This document shows positions 60,174 to 64,000 of a stretch of 64,000 bases of DNA, one piece after another; position 1 is the first letter of the stretch; each line of letters opens with the position of its first letter. The DNA is from Pegea sp. RAD2-039. Its lineage: Eukaryota > Chordata > Thaliacea > Salpida > Salpidae. The notes below the pieces were generated by a model. The model saw only the letters and a program-made list of their open reading frames with translations. It did not search any database and was not told where the DNA came from. The stretch covers positions 62,001-126,000 of the forward strand of contig JAQGEQ010000258.1 of the NCBI GenBank assembly GCA_034620365.1, written 5' to 3'. The translations under genes were made by a program, and so were the position numbers.

Positions 60174-60538
60174 AGTAAGTAGTCAAAAATGATTTGGGTT
60201 TACCTGCTCAATTTTTAAATATGAAAAAAAGTTAATTTTTACCTTAATATGAAGTTTTTTTTCTGAAAAAGTAAGTTTTGCTCTTAAATGATTAGTTTTA
60301 ATAGAAGTTAAATACACAAATAAGAAAATGATTAGTCCAACCAAAAGTAATTTCTTCAATTATTTATTTTAGTTAAACTTACAAAAGGATGAAGTGGGAG
60401 AGTAAGAAGAAATGTTTTTGATAAATTGATGAGTTCTCTTTATCAGCAATTTGATGATGACTCAAAGAATTATCTCATTTACATTTACAACGTTCAAACT
60501 TATTATTTCCCGAAATAAATCTGATTGTTCTGAATTTC

Positions 60539-62183
60539 GTTGTTTATTAGCCATTTCGTCAAATTCAAAATCAGTTGGATTAAGTGATCTATCTTGTTAG
60601 AAATAGTTTGCCTTTATTTTTGAAGTTGTTTCTCAACTAAGATATTTTTGTAAAAGAAATTTAAGTTTGCTAGCAGTGATGTTTTAAAATAAGTGCAAAA
60701 AATATAGCTAGATGGTTAACCAGTTTGTTTGGTTAAACTTGTTAAACAAGCAGTGAAAAATACTTTTAGTGGCAAAACTTACACCATGAGAAAATTGTTG
60801 ATATTAGTTTATCTACAAACTAAAATTATGAAATATAACTCAAACTTTACAAATATCAGTTTAACTCTAATAAATAGTCTTAGAGAATGTTAAATCAAAG
60901 TTTTTCAAAACTTAGAAACTTTTCTACATCAGTCTACATAAGTATATCAAAACAGACAAATTTAAAAGTTATTCATTCTACCTGTTTTGCTATTTTATAT
61001 TTTTCTCAAAAAGAACTCTTTTTTAGACGTTGACACAATTAAAGTTTATAATGTAAGCTATTTGGTTACCTGGTTAAAAGTAAATACAAGTTTTCTCAGC
61101 AATTGAAATTTGAGCGAAAAAACTTTATTATATCTAATATTTTTGCATTTTAAAACGTTAGTACAATAAGAACAAATAAATAGTTTATTTTTTCTATTTT
61201 GTAGTTGTACATTAGTTTTTGTTCCAACTTTATGGGTTTGAATTACTAATATTTAGATATATATTCGAATAATATTGCAAAACTGTTTTTAATGGCTTTT
61301 CTATGGAAACTAACTCATTTAATTTTGATATCTCCTTATAAATTAATTCAATATTAATTTAATAGTTTAATTAATAACAGCTTTAAAGAAGAACATTATT
61401 CTAATGTTGAACTGTAGAGCTTACTCTCTAATAACTAGATTACCATTCTATGAAAAGTAATCTTATAAACCCATAAAAAAATAATTTATGGGTTACTTTT
61501 AAATTAATCGTTTGAACATTAGTAAGATAAAACCTTACAACCCCTGGATGCTTCTCAGATAAAAGATATTTTTATGCGCCTTATAAACGTTGATCAAGTT
61601 TTGAAAGCAAGTTATACCTGATTAGCAGTGATTACATCTTGAATATTATAACTATTTAGAAATTTAAAAATTATTAGATGATAATCTATTTCAATGATTG
61701 TGATTAATTGTTTCTTTTGCTTAAACTTTTCGTAGTTCTGATTAAACTAAAGAATATTTTAACTACTTTCAACATGTAAGTTGTATATAAGGCTGATTAT
61801 TCAAAGATTTAAAAAGTGATGAAAGTTAGTCTAAAGATTCTCTTGAAAATTTAAAAAGTTTTTTCATTGAAGTTTATTTCACGTTTTTCTGCAATCTACT
61901 TTTACATAAAGCAAAAATCAATTCAAACTATTATTTAGATATTTATTTTAAATCAATTTATGAAATATGGATTAGTAACTGAGTATTTAGCAGATATATC
62001 AAGACTGGATAATTTATTGCTGGATGAGAATCTTAAATTTCTTCTTTTTCAAGCCTCTACAAATATGTAAAATATTATAAAAGTTTCAAGTTACTCGACA
62101 AATTTAATGCAAAACTTTAAATAACTTAAATAAAGTTTTCCAAAACGTTAATAATTTTTTTTTTACAACTTTTTAAACTTACT
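60539..62183. other. Spacer between copies 2 and 3
   Basis: AT-rich with no coding signal seen. The similarity that links the two inverted arms stops at about 60538 and does not extend here. Confidence 0.5.
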
Positions 62184-62603
62184 TTAACAGGAGTAGCATC
62201 CATGTGGAAGATAAGTAAAGTGGTTGAAGTGGCTGCATCCTAAACCGTAGTAATGACTTGGGACCTTAGCACAATAACTGGAATATCCTGATGGATGATA
62301 GCCTGAAAATTGTAGAAATTTTAAATTTAAAGGTGCTGAATGCAGTTTATAGTTTTGTGCTTACTTACATGAACCATAATTGCTAGATGGTTGGTATTGA
62401 GTTGCATCATATTGACTTTCTTCGGTTGGGATTGATGATAATCCGGTGTCTTCTCCATTTGAGCTGAAGGTAGTGTCATCTGGATGTAAAGAATAGGCTC
62501 CACTAGTAGTATGGGTGGTTGGGGTAGTAGCAGCAGTACTTCCACTGGAAGTAGCTGCAGCAATGCCAACAATGGCGAAGAAGACAATCCAACTTTGGTT
62601 CAT
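62184..62603 (-). CDS. Small secreted Thr/Ser/Tyr/Cys-rich protein, copy 3 (diverged)
   Basis: Exons 62369-62603 and 62184-62302 join across a 66 bp intron at the same codon and phase as copies 1 and 2, giving 117 aa. The signal peptide and the Thr-rich segment up to SLHPDDTT are almost unchanged. The middle is altered and 6 residues shorter (for example EESQYDATQYQPSSNYG in place of the VSGSQYGATQYKP region). Exon 2 keeps YHPSGYSSYCAKVPSHYYGL and the HFNHF block but ends TYLPHGCYSC instead of SCLPSFFC, so the final Cys pattern differs. The donor here is gtaagt, stronger than gttagt in the other copies. Outside the gene, similarity to the other copies is limited to about 90 bp upstream. Confidence 0.8.
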
Positions 62604-62673
62604 TTTTTAAAAATCTGAATACAATTCAAGTGAAAAGTAACTGAATGATGACTTTTATTCAGCCACATTTCAA

Positions 62674-62679
62674 TTTATA
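62674..62679 (-). promoter_or_regulatory. TATA box of copy 3
   Basis: TATAAA on the minus strand, 71 bp before the ATG, within the conserved tataaattgaaatgt context shared with copies 1 and 2. Confidence 0.5.
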
Positions 62680-63754
62680 CCTTTAAAAGTGCTAAATAAA
62701 CAAAGTAGTTTCAATCTAAATATACAATCACAAAAGTTGTTAAAATAGTTGATAAGCTATTACAATCATATCGAGTAAAATAAATTGTACTAACTAGAAT
62801 CGATAACAATATACTTTTTGATTAAAGTGTTTTTTCAAAACATCTGTCAGTTGTTTTAACTGCTGGTAATTCAATCATTCTAATAAGTATTACTAGTTCT
62901 CACTTATCAATGTTTTAAGGTTTGAACTTTATTTTTACAATTCATTTGATACAAGCTTGGCAAGAAATTGTTGCTTAAAGTCATTATCACTTGTAACGTT
63001 TATACTAACAATTATACCCAAAGAAAACGCATAGTTTTTTTATAGTTTTTTTAAGTATGACTATAGTTAATTCTAATATAAATATTGCTTTGATAAAATA
63101 AACATGAAAAGTAGGTCATAAAGTTTTTACAACAATTAAGTTTTTTGTTTTAAGTTACTTAAATACTTGTTTATAAAAAGAATTGAAAAATCTACAATTT
63201 TTGATAATTGTACTATTTTTGTTTTTATTTTTTGCTTTAAGTTTGAATTTAACGTTCTTATGTGAGTAGATTACCAGCTATAAGCTTATTTCAGTGTTGT
63301 TAATAACCACTTTACTAACACAATAAAGTAAGTAGACTAAAGTAACCTAAGTAGTTACTTGACTGACATTCAACTAGTGAAAACAATGATCTATTTTTGT
63401 AATACAACTAAACTAACAGGTTAAGAGGTTCACATGTTTGTGATGATATTGTTTTGAAGAAGCGAGTTATTGAAATTTAATTTAGTTAATTAATGTTTAA
63501 TTGTTTTTTGTAATCTTTTAATAAACAAATAATAACATATAAGAAAATCATTTATATAGTTCATTAGCATTTCTTATAAAAAAATCATTATCTCATGTAA
63601 TTATTAGTGACTATTACAAAATTTGTTTAGTGTACTTTGTCAAAATGTTTAAGCAACTTATTGTTATTTTTAATATTTCATTTCAAGCTCATTTGAAAGA
63701 TACTTTTTTCATTAAAATCTCCGTCATACTTTTTGCATGATTACTGTCTTTTGG
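62680..63754. other. AT-rich flank
   Basis: No gene, splice chain or recognisable repeat was seen on either strand. Confidence 0.5.
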
Positions 63755-63900
63755 TTGCTTAGTGAGAAGCAAAGACTATAGGAGCAAACCCGAATAGAAA
63801 ATCTACAACCTGTTAACCTCGATTCCACTGTCCCAGGCCACTGCTCTATGTACCGAGCAGCATTTAAAGAGCTCAGCACACGTAACTACCCATCAAATAA
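63755..63900 (+). repeat. Interspersed repeat family B, copy 2
   Basis: It aligns by eye with the minus strand of 28735-29035, beginning at gagaagcaaag and running through agaaaatct.caacct and the ccca.gccactgctc region. It is less AT-rich than its surroundings. The rest of the element may continue past the window edge at 64000. Confidence 0.5.
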
Positions 63901-64000
63901 TACATACTAATCAAAGCCAATACGTATACATGAAGGTACTATAAGATCCAATTTTTTTGTATGAACCGACTTTGTACGACGCGGAGACGATACTGGTAAA

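Larger units (their letters stand above)
56608..60538. repeat. Large inverted repeat (arms about 1.15 kb, spacer about 1.6 kb)
   Basis: The left arm (about 56608-57768) is the reverse complement of the right arm (about 59388-60538). Identity is near-complete by eye, including introns and flanks, with isolated differences such as one base in agtgctgataaag/ctttatcagcaatttg and two in the ggatgaa..aggagagta block. Each arm carries a full gene for the same secreted protein plus its promoter. The two genes are head-to-head across the unique spacer at 57769-59387. I see no gene in the spacer; open frames there (57690-57881, 58306-58497, 58999-59247) lack support. Confidence 0.9.

Noticed and set aside
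62327-62587. 86-codon minus-strand frame overlapping secreted-protein copy 3
   Set aside because: It is the alternative frame of exon 1 of copy 3, without a signal-peptide-plus-module match to the other copies.

Overview
The window is nuclear DNA from an AT-rich animal. Every recognisable gene is split by GT-AG introns, many only 40-70 bp long beside others of 1-4 kb. The conserved genes are metazoan, and decayed LINE-type retrotransposons lie between and inside them. An invertebrate fits; a flatworm, perhaps planarian-like, is my best guess from base composition, intron sizes and the small secreted-protein family at the right end. That lineage call is inference. Exons were joined by hand from reading frame, splice dinucleotides, intron phase and family resemblance recalled from memory. 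No search or RNA evidence was available.

Layout. 1-5.05 kb: no gene seen. 5.06-10.47 kb (+): an ACOT11/12-type acyl-CoA thioesterase (two hotdog domains plus START, 14 exons, 584 aa). 13.70-19.25 kb (+): a leucine-rich-repeat/Ig surface protein that ends in a hydrophobic tail. 20.20-23.24 kb (-): the 3' part of an unrecognised coiled-coil protein with one membrane segment. 24.7-26.1 kb: a decayed non-LTR retrotransposon. 27.37-32.55 kb (-): a CCDC175-like coiled-coil gene (15 exons read; 3' end not settled). 33.86-38.74 kb (+): TTC16, a tetratricopeptide protein, divergent from the CCDC175-like gene. 40.84-43.28 kb (+): ESS2/DGCR14, a spliceosome-associated protein. 43.54-46.12 kb (-): a FYVE zinc finger followed by armadillo-like repeats, tail-to-tail with ESS2. 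46.1-50.5 kb: gene-poor and repeat-bearing. 50.49-54.08 kb (+): TMEM214. 54.9-56.2 kb: a second, different dead LINE. 56.6-60.5 kb: a large inverted repeat whose arms each carry the same two-exon gene for a small secreted protein. A diverged third copy lies at 62.18-62.60 kb (-).

The six conserved genes are housekeeping or cilium/testis-type genes with no evident shared pathway. TTC16 and the CCDC175-like gene may share a regulatory region. The least explained part is the right-hand 8 kb, a locally expanding family of secreted Thr/Ser/Tyr/His/Cys-rich proteins with conserved TATA-containing promoters.
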